Assembly (NCBI RefSeq): GCF_008727795.1
Contig: NZ_CP044222.1
Span: forward strand, 2,790,001-2,854,000
Direction of reading: 5' to 3'
DNA from: Nitrincola iocasae
GTDB lineage: Bacteria > Pseudomonadota > Gammaproteobacteria > Pseudomonadales > Balneatricaceae
Length of the DNA stretch: 64,000 nucleotides
The translations under genes were made by a program, and so were the position numbers. Each line of letters opens with the position of its first letter. The stretch's first letter is position 1. The notes under the pieces are model-generated. The model did not search any database, was not told the origin of the DNA, and saw only the letters and a program-made list of their open reading frames with translations. This document shows positions 33,253 to 42,661 of this stretch, piece after piece.

Positions 33253-35886
33253 TCACCCCGTCACTTGTAGACGGCTATTGCCCAGCCCCTGCTGTTTGCT
33301 TACACGGATCTGCACCGGTATACGCTCCTTTAAAGCCTCGACATGGCTGATGATACCAATGGTCTTGCCACTGGCATTGAGGTTATCCAGCGCATCCAGT
33401 GCTACTTCCAGGGTTTCTGCATCCAGGGTGCCAAAACCTTCATCCAGAAACAGCGAATCGATACTGGTTTTATGACTAACCAGATCAGACAGTCCCAGCG
33501 CCAGCGCTAAACTGACCAGAAAACTCTCGCCACCGGACAGGGTTCGCGTATCCCGGCGGGCATCGGCCTGCCAGGTATCGATCACTTCAATTTCCAGCTC
33601 AGCTGCTTCCCGGCGAGCCAGTTGAAAACGGTTATGCAGACGCTCCAACTGCGTATTGGCCAAGCTGATCAGATGATCCAGCGTCAGTCCCTGGGCAAAG
33701 CGACGGTATTTAGCGCCATCTTTAGCGCCAATAAGATGGTTAAGCTGTTGCCAGCGATCACACTGCTGTTGCTGCTGGTCTATTTTCAGCTGCAACGCGC
33801 CAAGCGTTTCCCTGAGCTGATGATCCTGCTTTAACTGCTGCTGCAACTGCCCCAACTGCATGGAAGTCTGTCGCAGGGTATCGGCCAGTTGATCAGCCTC
33901 AGTCTGTAACACAGCCTCAGGCTGGGTTTCCGACTGCTGGGCCAATGCTGTTTTCAGAGATTCCTGCAGCGACAGAGACTGCCCTTCTAACTGGTGCAGG
34001 TCACTGCGCTGTTGCTCCAGTTGCGACAGGCGGCTGCGGATAGCGGCCAGGCACTGCGTCAGCGACTGATCAGCCCTGACCTCAGGGTCACTGACAGCAG
34101 GGTTATCAGCCCCTGCCAAAGCCTCAAAACGCTGTTGCAGATCCTGCAATTGCTGCGCCTGTTGTCGGCGGGTTTCATCCGCCTGATACTGTGCCTGCTG
34201 TTGCTGCTGTTGCCTGGTAAGCTGCTGCTCAATGGCGTGCTGTTGCTGTTTAAGCTTGTTCAGGCTATCCAGACGTTGCTGCAGGCTTTGCTGTTCAGAC
34301 ATCAACTGCGTCGACAGGGTTTTGGTGGCCTCTTGCTGAGGTTCTAATACCAGTATTTGATAAAAGTGCTGCAAGCGTGATGCGGTATTACCCTGCTCAG
34401 TTTTCAGTGCCTCGATCTGCCGGGTCAAACCGTCGGCTTCAGCCTGGACTTTGGCTATCTCGGCGGTGAGCTGGCTGCCCTGTTCTCTGACCAGCTCTAG
34501 TTGATCACGCAGTGACTGCAACGCCGCTTCAGTGGCTGACACATCCAGCGCTTGATAGGCTTCAATGGCCGGGTGTTCCCGGGAGCCACAGAGGGGACAA
34601 GGCTCATTCGCTTGCAAGGCCTGCCGATGGGCTTCCAGTTGCTTAATGCGCTCTTCCTGACGCAGCAGAACTTCCTTGTCTTTAACTTGATCACGTATAT
34701 GTGTGTAGGTGTCTCTCAGTGGTTGGCGTTGCTGGGTCAACTCGGTCAGCCCGGTAGTCTTGGCCTCTGATAACTCAACCAGCTGTGTCATTTGCACCGC
34801 TTGCCGCTGACTGACTTTTTCAAGGTCGAGCAAGGCATCCAGGTGCCCCTGACGCTTGGTCAGGTCGTTCTGCTGTTGTTGCAGCTGTGCTTCTGTCTGC
34901 TCAGCCAATAGCTCACGGATGTCGGTTTGGCACTGTTGCTGCTCCCGCTGCAAGTCTGTCTGTGCTTTTTCCAGAGCCTCATGTTGTTGCTGATGCCATA
35001 GCGTCTCTTGCTCCAGCACTCGCTGAGCCAGCAATAGCTGCAGGGTCCCTTGATGCACCTGCTGCTGCCAGCCCTGCTGCAGGGTGGTACGCGTCTGATC
35101 AAGCTGCGCAAGTCGCTGCTGCGTGTCATGCACCTGACGCATCAACTGCAGCGCAGTCTGTAACTGACGCTGCCGAGGAATTAGCGTCTGCTCCTGCTGC
35201 TGCAGTTGCAAACGGGAGGCCTGCAGGGCTTCCAATTGCTCATCGGACAGTAACATCACCCCACTTGCCTGGCTTTGCAGTAAATCCAGTTGCTGCTTTT
35301 CAATGCGGGTATGCTCAAACACGGCGGCTGACAAGCGCCCGTAAATTTCGGTACCGGTAAGTTCTTCCAGCAGTTCGGCTCGCTCATTGGCTCCGGCATT
35401 GAGAAAAGCTGCAAATCCCCCCTGCGCCAGCAGCATGGAGCGGGTAAAGCGCTCGAAATCCAACCCGGTCAGGGTTTCCGTCAGTTGCAGTTTTTCCTGT
35501 ATCCGGGTCGACAACAGCTTACCGCTGTGCAGTTCAGCCAACTCGACTTTGGGAGCCTGGAGCTTACCATCGGCCTGTTCTCTGGCGCGGCGCTGGCTCC
35601 AAAACGCCCGATAGCCTACACCTTTGACTTCAAATTCCACTTCAGCCAGCGCTTCGGCGGTATGTCGGGTCATCAGCTCATTAGAGGCGGCTGAAATGAC
35701 TTTCATCCGCGGGGTCTGGTGATAGAGCGCCAGACACAGCGCATCGAGCAGCGTGGTTTTGCCAGCACCGGTTGCACCGGTGATCGCAAACAGGCTGGTC
35801 TCGGTAAACGGGGGTTGGCGAAAATCGATCAAAAACTCACCTTTAAGCGAGTTTAAATTTTTTAAGCGTAAACTGAGGATTCTCAT
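33253..35886 (-). CDS. sbcC: Exonuclease SbcCD, ATPase subunit SbcC
   Basis: An SMC-like Rad50 homologue which, with SbcD, cleaves hairpins and processes DNA ends. The 877-aa chain has Walker A in ITGATGAGKTTLLDAL (near residue 35). Two long Gln/Leu-rich coiled-coil arms surround a zinc-hook CPLC (about residue 428). The C-terminal ABC signature is TLSGGESFLVSLALALGLSD and Walker B is SLFLDEGFGTLD. At 877 aa it is shorter than the E. coli protein of about 1050 aa, mainly in the coiled coil. It overlaps sbcD by 4 bp. Confidence 0.95.
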   Translation of the reverse strand: MRILSLRLKNLNSLKGEFLIDFRQPPFTETSLFAITGATGAGKTTLLDALCLALYHQTPRMKVISAASNELMTRHTAEALAEVEFEVKGVGYRAFWSQRRAREQADGKLQAPKVELAELHSGKLLSTRIQEKLQLTETLTGLDFERFTRSMLLAQGGFAAFLNAGANERAELLEELTGTEIYGRLSAAVFEHTRIEKQQLDLLQSQASGVMLLSDEQLEALQASRLQLQQQEQTLIPRQRQLQTALQLMRQVHDTQQRLAQLDQTRTTLQQGWQQQVHQGTLQLLLAQRVLEQETLWHQQQHEALEKAQTDLQREQQQCQTDIRELLAEQTEAQLQQQQNDLTKRQGHLDALLDLEKVSQRQAVQMTQLVELSEAKTTGLTELTQQRQPLRDTYTHIRDQVKDKEVLLRQEERIKQLEAHRQALQANEPCPLCGSREHPAIEAYQALDVSATEAALQSLRDQLELVREQGSQLTAEIAKVQAEADGLTRQIEALKTEQGNTASRLQHFYQILVLEPQQEATKTLSTQLMSEQQSLQQRLDSLNKLKQQQHAIEQQLTRQQQQQQAQYQADETRRQQAQQLQDLQQRFEALAGADNPAVSDPEVRADQSLTQCLAAIRSRLSQLEQQRSDLHQLEGQSLSLQESLKTALAQQSETQPEAVLQTEADQLADTLRQTSMQLGQLQQQLKQDHQLRETLGALQLKIDQQQQQCDRWQQLNHLIGAKDGAKYRRFAQGLTLDHLISLANTQLERLHNRFQLARREAAELEIEVIDTWQADARRDTRTLSGGESFLVSLALALGLSDLVSHKTSIDSLFLDEGFGTLDAETLEVALDALDNLNASGKTIGIISHVEALKERIPVQIRVSKQQGLGNSRLQVTG

Positions 35887-37097
35887 ATCGGCAGCTCCCC
35901 GGTCTCCAGCTCACTGAGTAATTGCCGGTGTAGCAGCGTCAAGGCTTGTACATCAGACTCAGACAGCTCTTCCAGGGCCAGGCGTCGCTCAAACACCTCA
36001 TCGGCTGATAACTCACTGAGGGTTTCTTTCGCCTGGCGAGCAAACCCTTGTGCGGGTTGTAAGCGTTCCCGGCGCACGCGCAGAACCTCTATCGGCAGTT
36101 CATCGGTCAAGGCTTCAATCCTCGCCTGCAGATCAGCCAGGTAGGCATCAGCTTGTACCACAACTTCCACCCAGACCGGCCAGTCATCACTCGCGTCACC
36201 TGCCAGCTCAGCAAACTGATTCGGCAGAGCGTCCAATTCACTGCGCAAGGAGATCAACTGTCTAAACGCTGGCACGGGTAGCTCTACTACCTGCTGCAAG
36301 CCTTTATTCGACAGTTCAACTATCAATACCTGCTTTTGCTGTCTGGCTTCATCAAAACTCAACGCAATGGGTGATCCGCTGTAACGGATATGCTCTGTTC
36401 CAGCGATCCGTTGCGACCGGTGAATATGCCCCAGCGCCAGATAATCAAACGGCGGAAAGGCATCAGCCGGAAAGGCATCCAGCATACCGATATACAGCTC
36501 TCGTACTGACTCACTCAGGCTGGCACCGACTGTAGTTAAATGGCCGCTGCCTACTACTGGCAAGCGTGTGGTTTGTATAGCGGCTAATTCCCAGATACGC
36601 TGATACTGCTGCTGAATAGCCTGCTGCAGCTGCTGTTGCTTTTGTTGTTGTGTCTCTCCGGACTGACTTTGCAGCAGGTCCCGCGGGCGTAGATAGGGCA
36701 ATGCACAGAGCCAGGCCTGTTGAGTACCGTTGCGCTCATAGAGGGCTATCAAATGGTCTTCGGGATCGGCCATGTAACCCGGAATCACCTGTACATTCAG
36801 ACATGCCAACAACTCGCGGGACTCCTGAAGCATCGCCACGGAATCATGATTTCCACCCAACACCACTAACTGCACCTGCAGCACTTGAAGCTTAACAATA
36901 CATTGATTATAAAGTTCACGGGCATAACTGGGCGGTGTGCCTGTATCAAAAATATCACCCGCCACCAGCACCACATCTATCTGTTGCTGCTCAACCGTTT
37001 GTACCAGCCAGTCAATAAAGGCCTGGTGTTCCGCAAGACGGGATTTTCCGAAGAAATGTTGCCCAAGGTGCCAGTCTGACGTATGTAAAATCCGCAT
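35883..37097 (-). CDS. sbcD: Exonuclease SbcCD, nuclease subunit SbcD
   Basis: An Mre11-type Mn-dependent phosphoesterase. The metal-site motifs are in order: HTSDWHLGQ, VAGDIFDTG, VVLGGNHDS, GSGHLTTVGA and LGHIHRSQ. A C-terminal capping domain follows, to 404 aa. It is first in the sbcDC operon. Together the complex removes DNA palindromes and protein blocks. Confidence 0.96.
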   Translation of the reverse strand: MRILHTSDWHLGQHFFGKSRLAEHQAFIDWLVQTVEQQQIDVVLVAGDIFDTGTPPSYARELYNQCIVKLQVLQVQLVVLGGNHDSVAMLQESRELLACLNVQVIPGYMADPEDHLIALYERNGTQQAWLCALPYLRPRDLLQSQSGETQQQKQQQLQQAIQQQYQRIWELAAIQTTRLPVVGSGHLTTVGASLSESVRELYIGMLDAFPADAFPPFDYLALGHIHRSQRIAGTEHIRYSGSPIALSFDEARQQKQVLIVELSNKGLQQVVELPVPAFRQLISLRSELDALPNQFAELAGDASDDWPVWVEVVVQADAYLADLQARIEALTDELPIEVLRVRRERLQPAQGFARQAKETLSELSADEVFERRLALEELSESDVQALTLLHRQLLSELETGELPI

Positions 37098-37260
37098 AGA
37101 GTCTCAGTATTAATGAATATATCTGCCGTGAAGATTACCACAGCCTGGATTTTTTTCTGCCCTTAATGCGCAGAATGCGTTACAGTAGGCAGATACTTTT
37201 AAACCGATCAGTCTTATATAGATTGTGACGGCTTCACACGACGCATAAAGATCTCTGAAC

Positions 37261-38457
37261 ATGACATCACTACCACGCTCAATTCCCGGCCTTCTATGGA
37301 TGCTTGCCGGGCTTACAGCTTTAGCTCCTCTGGCGATAGATGCTTACCTGCCGGCCTTCCCTAATATGGCGGCTGACCTGGAAGTATCGGTACAACATAT
37401 CGAACTAACGGTTAGCCTGTTTCTGGCTGGATTTGCCTTTGGTCAACTGAGCGGAGGTCCGTTTTCAGACCACTATGGTCGTCGTACAGCTATCTCTACC
37501 GGATTGGTTTTGTTTATTCTGGGTACGCTCGGCATTCTGATCAGCCCACAAATCGAGACTGTCTGGATCGCCCGGTTTATTCAGGCTTTTGGTGGCGGCA
37601 TCAGTGTCGTCAATTCCGCTGCGATTGTCCGTGATCTTTTCCGCGGGGCCGACAGTGCCCGGGCTATGTCGAAGATTGCAGCGATCATGATGGTAGCTCC
37701 TATGCTGGCGCCGGTACTTGGTAGCCTGCTACTGCATATCAGCAACTGGCGGGGTATTTTCCTGGTGCTGCTGGTTTACTCCATCACCCTGCTGTTGACG
37801 TTACGACTCAAATTGCCGGAAACCCGACAGCAACAGGATTTTCCGGCAATTTCACCCCTGCGGCGCTATCTGCAAATTATCCGCCATCGTCGGGCACTCG
37901 GATTTCTAGCATCTGTTGCCTTCAGCTATGCCGCCATGTTTGCTTTTATCACCGGTGCGGCCGGTGTCTATATGGAACATTTTGATGCCAGCGCATCCAT
38001 TTTTCCGCTGCTGTTTGGTGCCAATGTCGTGATACTGCTGATTTGCAATCAGGTCAATATCCGCATCGTACATCGCTATACACCGCAGCGCATGATGGCA
38101 ATAGCACAATGGACACAGTGGATTATAGGTTGCACACTGCTGGCAATGATTGGACTCATCGAGCTTCAACTTTGGCAGTTAGTGCCCGCAATGATGCTGT
38201 TTATCGGCCTGCAGGGCTTTGTTATTTCTAACGGCATGGCCAGTACTATGGAGTTTTTTCCACAAAGTGCGGCAACCGCAACGGCCCTGGTCGGCGCGAG
38301 TGGTTTTGCGCTGGGCGGATTGTCCGGCGCACTGCTTGGTTTGCTGGGTGATGGTACGCCTATGCCGATGGTGGCTATCATGACACTATCAGTATTCACA
38401 GGGATTCTTCTGCGAATTATCTTGCATAGAAAGCCCCTATCAACTCCTGCAGACTGA
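37261..38457 (+). CDS. Bcr/CflA-family multidrug efflux MFS transporter
   Basis: A 398-aa, 12-helix drug:H+ antiporter (DHA1 family). Signatures are APLAIDAYLPAFPNMAADL in helix 1, FALGQLSGGPFSDHYGRR-type motif A around residue 60, and RFIQAFGGGISVVNSAAIVRDLF. E. coli Bcr exports bicyclomycin and peptides; the actual substrate here is unknown. It is divergent from sbcD with a 163-bp gap, and stands alone. Confidence 0.92.
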   Translation: MTSLPRSIPGLLWMLAGLTALAPLAIDAYLPAFPNMAADLEVSVQHIELTVSLFLAGFAFGQLSGGPFSDHYGRRTAISTGLVLFILGTLGILISPQIETVWIARFIQAFGGGISVVNSAAIVRDLFRGADSARAMSKIAAIMMVAPMLAPVLGSLLLHISNWRGIFLVLLVYSITLLLTLRLKLPETRQQQDFPAISPLRRYLQIIRHRRALGFLASVAFSYAAMFAFITGAAGVYMEHFDASASIFPLLFGANVVILLICNQVNIRIVHRYTPQRMMAIAQWTQWIIGCTLLAMIGLIELQLWQLVPAMMLFIGLQGFVISNGMASTMEFFPQSAATATALVGASGFALGGLSGALLGLLGDGTPMPMVAIMTLSVFTGILLRIILHRKPLSTPAD

Positions 38458-38508
38458 GCTAAAGTGCTAAGCTTAGTGCGTCATTGATCTGAACTATAAG
38501 GAACGTAA

Positions 38509-38922
38509 ATGGAACCCTGGCACTTCTGGCTGCTTGCCTCACTTTCTCTGATGATACTGGAGCTTCTCGGAACAGGTTTTTTCGCCTTCGCTCTGGGCCT
38601 TGCAGCACTGATCGGCATGTTAGCAGCCCTTTTGAATGCACCAGCCCCCCTGCAATGGATAGCCTTTGCCATCAGTGCGGCAGCTTTGGCTCCATTACTG
38701 CGCAAAATAATGCGCCACTGGGCACCTTCGCGGCGGCACAGCGCACTGGCTGGCGAGAGCAAACCACTAGGCGGCATCATCCTGCTCGACAATAACGGGC
38801 AACTGAAAGTTAAAGTCGAAGGTGATACCTACTTTGTGCGATCTGTCAGTGGCCGTGAACTCCCTCCTGGTACACCTGTCACAGTGACGGGCTTCGATGG
38901 CATTACTGCCCTGGTTGACTGA
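38509..38922 (+). CDS. NfeD-like membrane protein
   Basis: A 137-aa short-type NfeD. Two or three N-terminal transmembrane helices are followed by an OB-fold soluble domain of about 60 residues (GGIILLDNNGQLKVKVEGDTYFVRS, PPGTPVTVTGFDGITALVD). It lies 26 bp upstream of an SPFH gene, the classic partner arrangement (E. coli ybbJ-qmcA). It probably stabilises or organises the SPFH scaffold in membrane microdomains. Confidence 0.92.
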   Translation: MEPWHFWLLASLSLMILELLGTGFFAFALGLAALIGMLAALLNAPAPLQWIAFAISAAALAPLLRKIMRHWAPSRRHSALAGESKPLGGIILLDNNGQLKVKVEGDTYFVRSVSGRELPPGTPVTVTGFDGITALVD

Positions 38923-38948
38923 AATTAAACTCTTAAAAGGAATATGTT

Positions 38949-39905
38949 ATGGATGCTATTTTACTGATTTCACTTGTTATTGCGGTGATGGCGGTCCTGC
39001 TAATCATCAAGGGACTGAAAATTGTGCAGCAATCCGAAGCGGTGGTTATTGAGCGCTTGGGTTCCTATCACAAAACTCTGTCACCCGGGATTAACTGGAT
39101 CATCCCCTTTGTTGACCTGCCCCGGTCCATCAAAATGCGTCGCTACCAGTTGATTAATAATCAGCAAGTAGCTGCCATTGTAGAAGAAACCCGTATTGAT
39201 CGACGTGAAACCGTACTGGATTTTCCCAGCCAGTCAGTGATCACCGGTGACAATGTCAGCGTCACGATTAACGGCGCACTCTATTTTCAGGTGATTGATC
39301 CTGAGCGAGCAGTTTATCAGGCTGAAAACCTGGTTCAGGCGATCGAAATTCTGGCAAAAACCTCACTACGTTCCGAAGTTGGTAGAATGGAGTTGGATAA
39401 ATTGTTTGAATCTCGTCAGGAGATCAACGACCGATTGCAGATCGTCATGGATGAAGCCGGAAACAAATGGGGCGTTAAAGTGACCCGCGTCGAAATTCAG
39501 GATATCGACATTCCCCGTGACGTTGAAGATGCCATGCGCAAACAGATGACAGCAGAGCGCGAACGTCGCGCCCTGGTTCTGCAGGCCAGCGGTGAGCGTG
39601 AAGCCGCTATAGCGCGTGCACAGGGCGAAAAAGAGTCAGCAGTTCTGGTAGCCGAAGGTGACAAAACAGCGTCCATCCTGCGGGCTGAAGGTGAGCGCGA
39701 AGCCATCAACCAGATCGTTGCAGCCGGTGATGGACAGATAGATCACCAGTTGGTCATAGGTTATCTGTTGGGACTTGAATACCTCAATACGTTACCGAAT
39801 ATCGCCAAAAACGGTGATCGGGTGTTCTTGCCATTTGAATCATCCAGCGTATTGGGCGCCGTAGGGTCATTACAGCAATTACTCAATCAGGCACCTGGCA
39901 AGTAA
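38949..39905 (+). CDS. qmcA: SPFH/stomatin-like membrane protein (QmcA-type)
   Basis: A 318-aa protein with an N-terminal membrane anchor (about residues 3-22). An SPFH/band-7 domain follows (QQSEAVVIERLGSYHKTLSPGINWIIPF, RETVLDFPSQSVITGDNV), with a charged coiled coil (EREAAIARAQGEKESAVLVAEGD). The end is LLNQAPGK. Such proteins form oligomeric microdomain scaffolds with NfeD. Paired with the preceding gene. Confidence 0.94.
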   Translation: MDAILLISLVIAVMAVLLIIKGLKIVQQSEAVVIERLGSYHKTLSPGINWIIPFVDLPRSIKMRRYQLINNQQVAAIVEETRIDRRETVLDFPSQSVITGDNVSVTINGALYFQVIDPERAVYQAENLVQAIEILAKTSLRSEVGRMELDKLFESRQEINDRLQIVMDEAGNKWGVKVTRVEIQDIDIPRDVEDAMRKQMTAERERRALVLQASGEREAAIARAQGEKESAVLVAEGDKTASILRAEGEREAINQIVAAGDGQIDHQLVIGYLLGLEYLNTLPNIAKNGDRVFLPFESSSVLGAVGSLQQLLNQAPGK

Positions 39906-39924
39906 CCGCTGCAATTCAAGTAGA

Positions 39925-40575
39925 TTATAACTTTTCTGGAACCGGGGATGCATCATCCTCGGGCTCCACACCCGGCGCCTCATCGGTGTGTGGTGCCTCC
40001 CATCCGGTAATCATGGTTTTAATATGCGCCAAGGGCGTATGCCCAACGGTTGCCAAATACATATGCAAAAACAGAAAACACAGCATCATAAAAGCACCCA
40101 GGCTGTGTAAAAATGCCACCTCATCCAGCGTCAGTGGTAGCCATTCACTGGCACTCCCCCAAAACAAATACACCAGGCCTGAAAGCCAGATCAGTGGATT
40201 AATAACCAGCTTTACCAGCAGGTAGGCGATTCGCTGTAATGGATTATGCTTGCGTTCCGGGGTTTTATGATACGGGTGTGGCTGCTTCACAAACATACCA
40301 TAAGCGTAGTAGCGCGCCATCGCCACCAGGTTTTTATGCGTAGGGATATAATGTTTCCATTGCCCTGTAGTGAAGTGCCAGAAGATCGCAAACACCCATA
40401 GGGTAATCAGTAACCAAGCAGCCACCTCATGCACTTCCACAGCGGTTTTGAACGCAATCAGTTGATGGCTGCCATGAATGGCAAAGCCGGTAAATAACAG
40501 AACAATAATCAAGCCAGCCTGACTCCAGTGCCAGAAGCGCTCGAAGCGGGTATACAGATAAATGGGAGTTTGCAT
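39925..40575 (-). CDS. Cytochrome b561-type membrane subunit
   Basis: A 216-aa di-heme b-type cytochrome with about four helices, containing RFEHWSQAGL-like first His (RFWHWSQAG), GFAIHGSH, VHEVAAWLLITLWVFAIFWH and LHSLGAFMMLCFLFLHMYLATVGHT. It belongs to the thiosulfate-reductase/hydrogenase cytochrome b family (PF01292-like). It starts 1 bp after the octaheme cytochrome gene ends and is likely its quinol-oxidising partner, feeding electrons to the periplasm. The C-terminal tail is acidic. Confidence 0.88.
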   Translation of the reverse strand: MQTPIYLYTRFERFWHWSQAGLIIVLLFTGFAIHGSHQLIAFKTAVEVHEVAAWLLITLWVFAIFWHFTTGQWKHYIPTHKNLVAMARYYAYGMFVKQPHPYHKTPERKHNPLQRIAYLLVKLVINPLIWLSGLVYLFWGSASEWLPLTLDEVAFLHSLGAFMMLCFLFLHMYLATVGHTPLAHIKTMITGWEAPHTDEAPGVEPEDDASPVPEKL

Positions 40576-40576
40576 C

Positions 40577-42169
40577 TTAGTGTCCTCGGCCTTTATTGCG
40601 GGTGAGTACGCGCAGGCTTCCGTGAACTGCCGACCCCAATATAATTAATCCAGCCAGGCTGAAACCTAACCAGTCGAGTAAGCGATAGCGGTGATGCCCA
40701 GGCATCCAAATACCCGCTACGCCTTCAAGACGACTGGCATCGGCATGACAAGAAGCGCAGTCCAGCGCCTGCTCTTTGGGTGCAACCATGTGGGTAATCG
40801 GCCAAACCATGGAGGTTTCGACAAAGTCATACTGGCCACTAAATGGTCTTCCACTGGCTTCAGCCCCCTCTTTTAAGGCTTTATCCCAATCAAAGTTGTA
40901 CCAGAAGGCCGTATCATTCGGGATAGCCACCTCGGGAACCAACAAGGTTTTCAGTTCAGTATCGTAGGGTTGTTTACCATGGAAGAGTTTTACCGGCCAG
41001 ATCCGTGCATTCGCCGCCCCCGGCTCCCCAAGGAACTGGTTGATCGGCACTCGACTGCTCGGATCTATGACGGTATCCGGCTGCATATAGTCAACACGTC
41101 CATCAAACCATTGATACACCGGCTGCACATTTTCACCCAGCACAAAACTGCCTTTGCGGCTGTCATAAATAGCATGTCCTGTTTCATCACGAGTTACGAA
41201 GGGCTTGCCATCCTCTGTAAGCCGCCCTGCTTCTGACCAATCCCAGCCCATTTTTGTCGGCACACCACCGCGTGCAAAAGCCGGTATATGGCAGGTCTGG
41301 CACGCCATCGTTTCCGCGTGCTGGTTCAGACGCGACGCATGTGCAAAACTGGATTCATGGGGTTCACTACCATGGCAGGATTGGCAACTGGCAGGGTTTC
41401 TATCACCTTGCGGGTGTCCACGCATCATCGCCGGACCAGTATCAGCCGCCGTCATACTGGTGCGACTCCCCGGCACCTGGTGTTCATCTGTCTGATGGCA
41501 ATCACTGCAACTGAAGTTCAAACCATCCTCAGCCATATGGACATCCAGCTCATGACTGGCATGCACCAAAGATGAATCCAGATCACCGTGCTTAACGCCA
41601 TCACCACCGCCACCATAAAAGTGACAACTACCACAGGTTTCTCTGGACGTAGGTCCAACCTCCTGAGCCACACTTACCAGATCAACAGCTTCCAGAAACT
41701 TACCTGAACCCTCGGGCCACTCCTGGTTTTCATAGGCTGGATGCCCTGCCATACCGGCGATCTTTTTATACTCACCGGTATTATGACAAGCCAGGCAATC
41801 AACCTGAGTGGGTTCATTAAAATCAAAGGTATCATCTTCCCAGCCATAACCGATATGACAGCTCTGGCAGAAGGCTTCATTAGAGCGATCACCGATGCAA
41901 AACCCATTGATCATGGTTTTTTTACCTAACATTTCACCGGTCAGAGGATCGGGATATTCCCAGGTCCAGTGACGAGTTTTCATAATCTGACTGGCGGCCT
42001 CGGTATGACAGCTCAGACAGGCAGCCGTAACTTCCTGACCTGTACTGAAAGGCCCTTGAAGCGCTTCGAATTGGCTGTGGTCAGCGGTTGAACTGGCAAC
42101 AGCCAATGTGACAGGCACAAGCAACAGTGCCGATAGTCCGTATCGGAGCCATTTTATTTTTTTATTCAT
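40577..42169 (-). CDS. Octaheme c-type cytochrome, tetrathionate reductase (OTR) family
   Basis: A 530-aa exported multiheme cytochrome. I count eight CxxCH motifs: CLSCH, CQSCH, CLACH, CGSCH, CSDCH, CQSCH, CQTCH and CASCH. The signal peptide is near LLLVPVTLAVA and the C-terminal anchor is LLDWLGFSLAGLIILGSAVHG. The layout and conserved text match the Shewanella octaheme tetrathionate reductase, which reduces tetrathionate, nitrite or hydroxylamine in vitro; the physiological substrate is uncertain. Start at 42169 (MNKKIKWLRYG), with AGGG 6 bp upstream; the longer frame to 42256 lacks signal-peptide logic. It forms an operon with the cytochrome b. Confidence 0.92.
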   Translation of the reverse strand: MNKKIKWLRYGLSALLLVPVTLAVASSTADHSQFEALQGPFSTGQEVTAACLSCHTEAASQIMKTRHWTWEYPDPLTGEMLGKKTMINGFCIGDRSNEAFCQSCHIGYGWEDDTFDFNEPTQVDCLACHNTGEYKKIAGMAGHPAYENQEWPEGSGKFLEAVDLVSVAQEVGPTSRETCGSCHFYGGGGDGVKHGDLDSSLVHASHELDVHMAEDGLNFSCSDCHQTDEHQVPGSRTSMTAADTGPAMMRGHPQGDRNPASCQSCHGSEPHESSFAHASRLNQHAETMACQTCHIPAFARGGVPTKMGWDWSEAGRLTEDGKPFVTRDETGHAIYDSRKGSFVLGENVQPVYQWFDGRVDYMQPDTVIDPSSRVPINQFLGEPGAANARIWPVKLFHGKQPYDTELKTLLVPEVAIPNDTAFWYNFDWDKALKEGAEASGRPFSGQYDFVETSMVWPITHMVAPKEQALDCASCHADASRLEGVAGIWMPGHHRYRLLDWLGFSLAGLIILGSAVHGSLRVLTRNKGRGH

Positions 42170-42661
42170 ATACTGCCCTACATATTCATGAGCTTCTGCA
42201 CAAAACGCACAAATGTCAGGTATATAGCAAAATAAGTGCCATATTAAAAACGGCAAGCCTCTTCTGATAATAAGCTTTATAATAAAAAGGACTTACTCAA
42301 TTACTTGTACATATAACAGCCTTAATTTGGTTGAACAGAAGTCATAAACTGTCATTTTTTACATGTCAAAAAACACCACAAGAGACATATTTGACATAAA
42401 AATATACCCCAACCCAACCCATCTATTCAGATCGCATTCATCCTATGTGCCGTATGATCTTATAAAGCAAAGACCTATAAGGGCGCTGCCTTTACAAATA
42501 CATGTGAACCCAGGTAAAAAACCTGTGTCACACTTGAGAATCTTGATTTGTATCATTGCACTGGCAATCCAAGCGAGTTCTAATATACTTATCAACTTCC
42601 AATCCGCAGCCGATCAAAAGAATGGGCGCGGGTTCAACCGTCAATGAAAAGGGTCAATATT
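42170..42661. other. 492-bp divergent regulatory region between the octaheme cytochrome and HiPIP genes
   Basis: No convincing gene lies here; a 94-codon plus-strand frame has no family features. The left half is AT-rich and contains several TGTCA/TGACA half-sites (about 42352-42397). These include an exact 8-bp dyad ATGTCAAA (42363-42370) / TTTGACAT (42390-42397). The right half holds the HiPIP promoter with an FNR-like site. Confidence 0.6.
42543..42586 (+). promoter_or_regulatory. FNR/Anr-type site and promoter for the HiPIP gene
   Basis: TTGAT-TTGT-ATCAT (42543-42556) matches the FNR/Anr consensus TTGATNNNNATCAA at 9 of 10 defined positions. A -10 TAATAT lies at 42581-42586. The site centre is thus about 41-42 bp from the expected start of transcription, the classic activating (class II) spacing. 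Confidence 0.55.

Noticed and set aside
34887..35360. 157-codon Ala-rich frame opposite sbcC
   Set aside because: Low-complexity artefact of the Gln/Leu-rich coiled-coil codons of sbcC read in reverse.
42363..42647. 94-codon plus frame ahead of the HiPIP gene
   Set aside because: It covers the regulatory region, has no ribosome site and no family resemblance.
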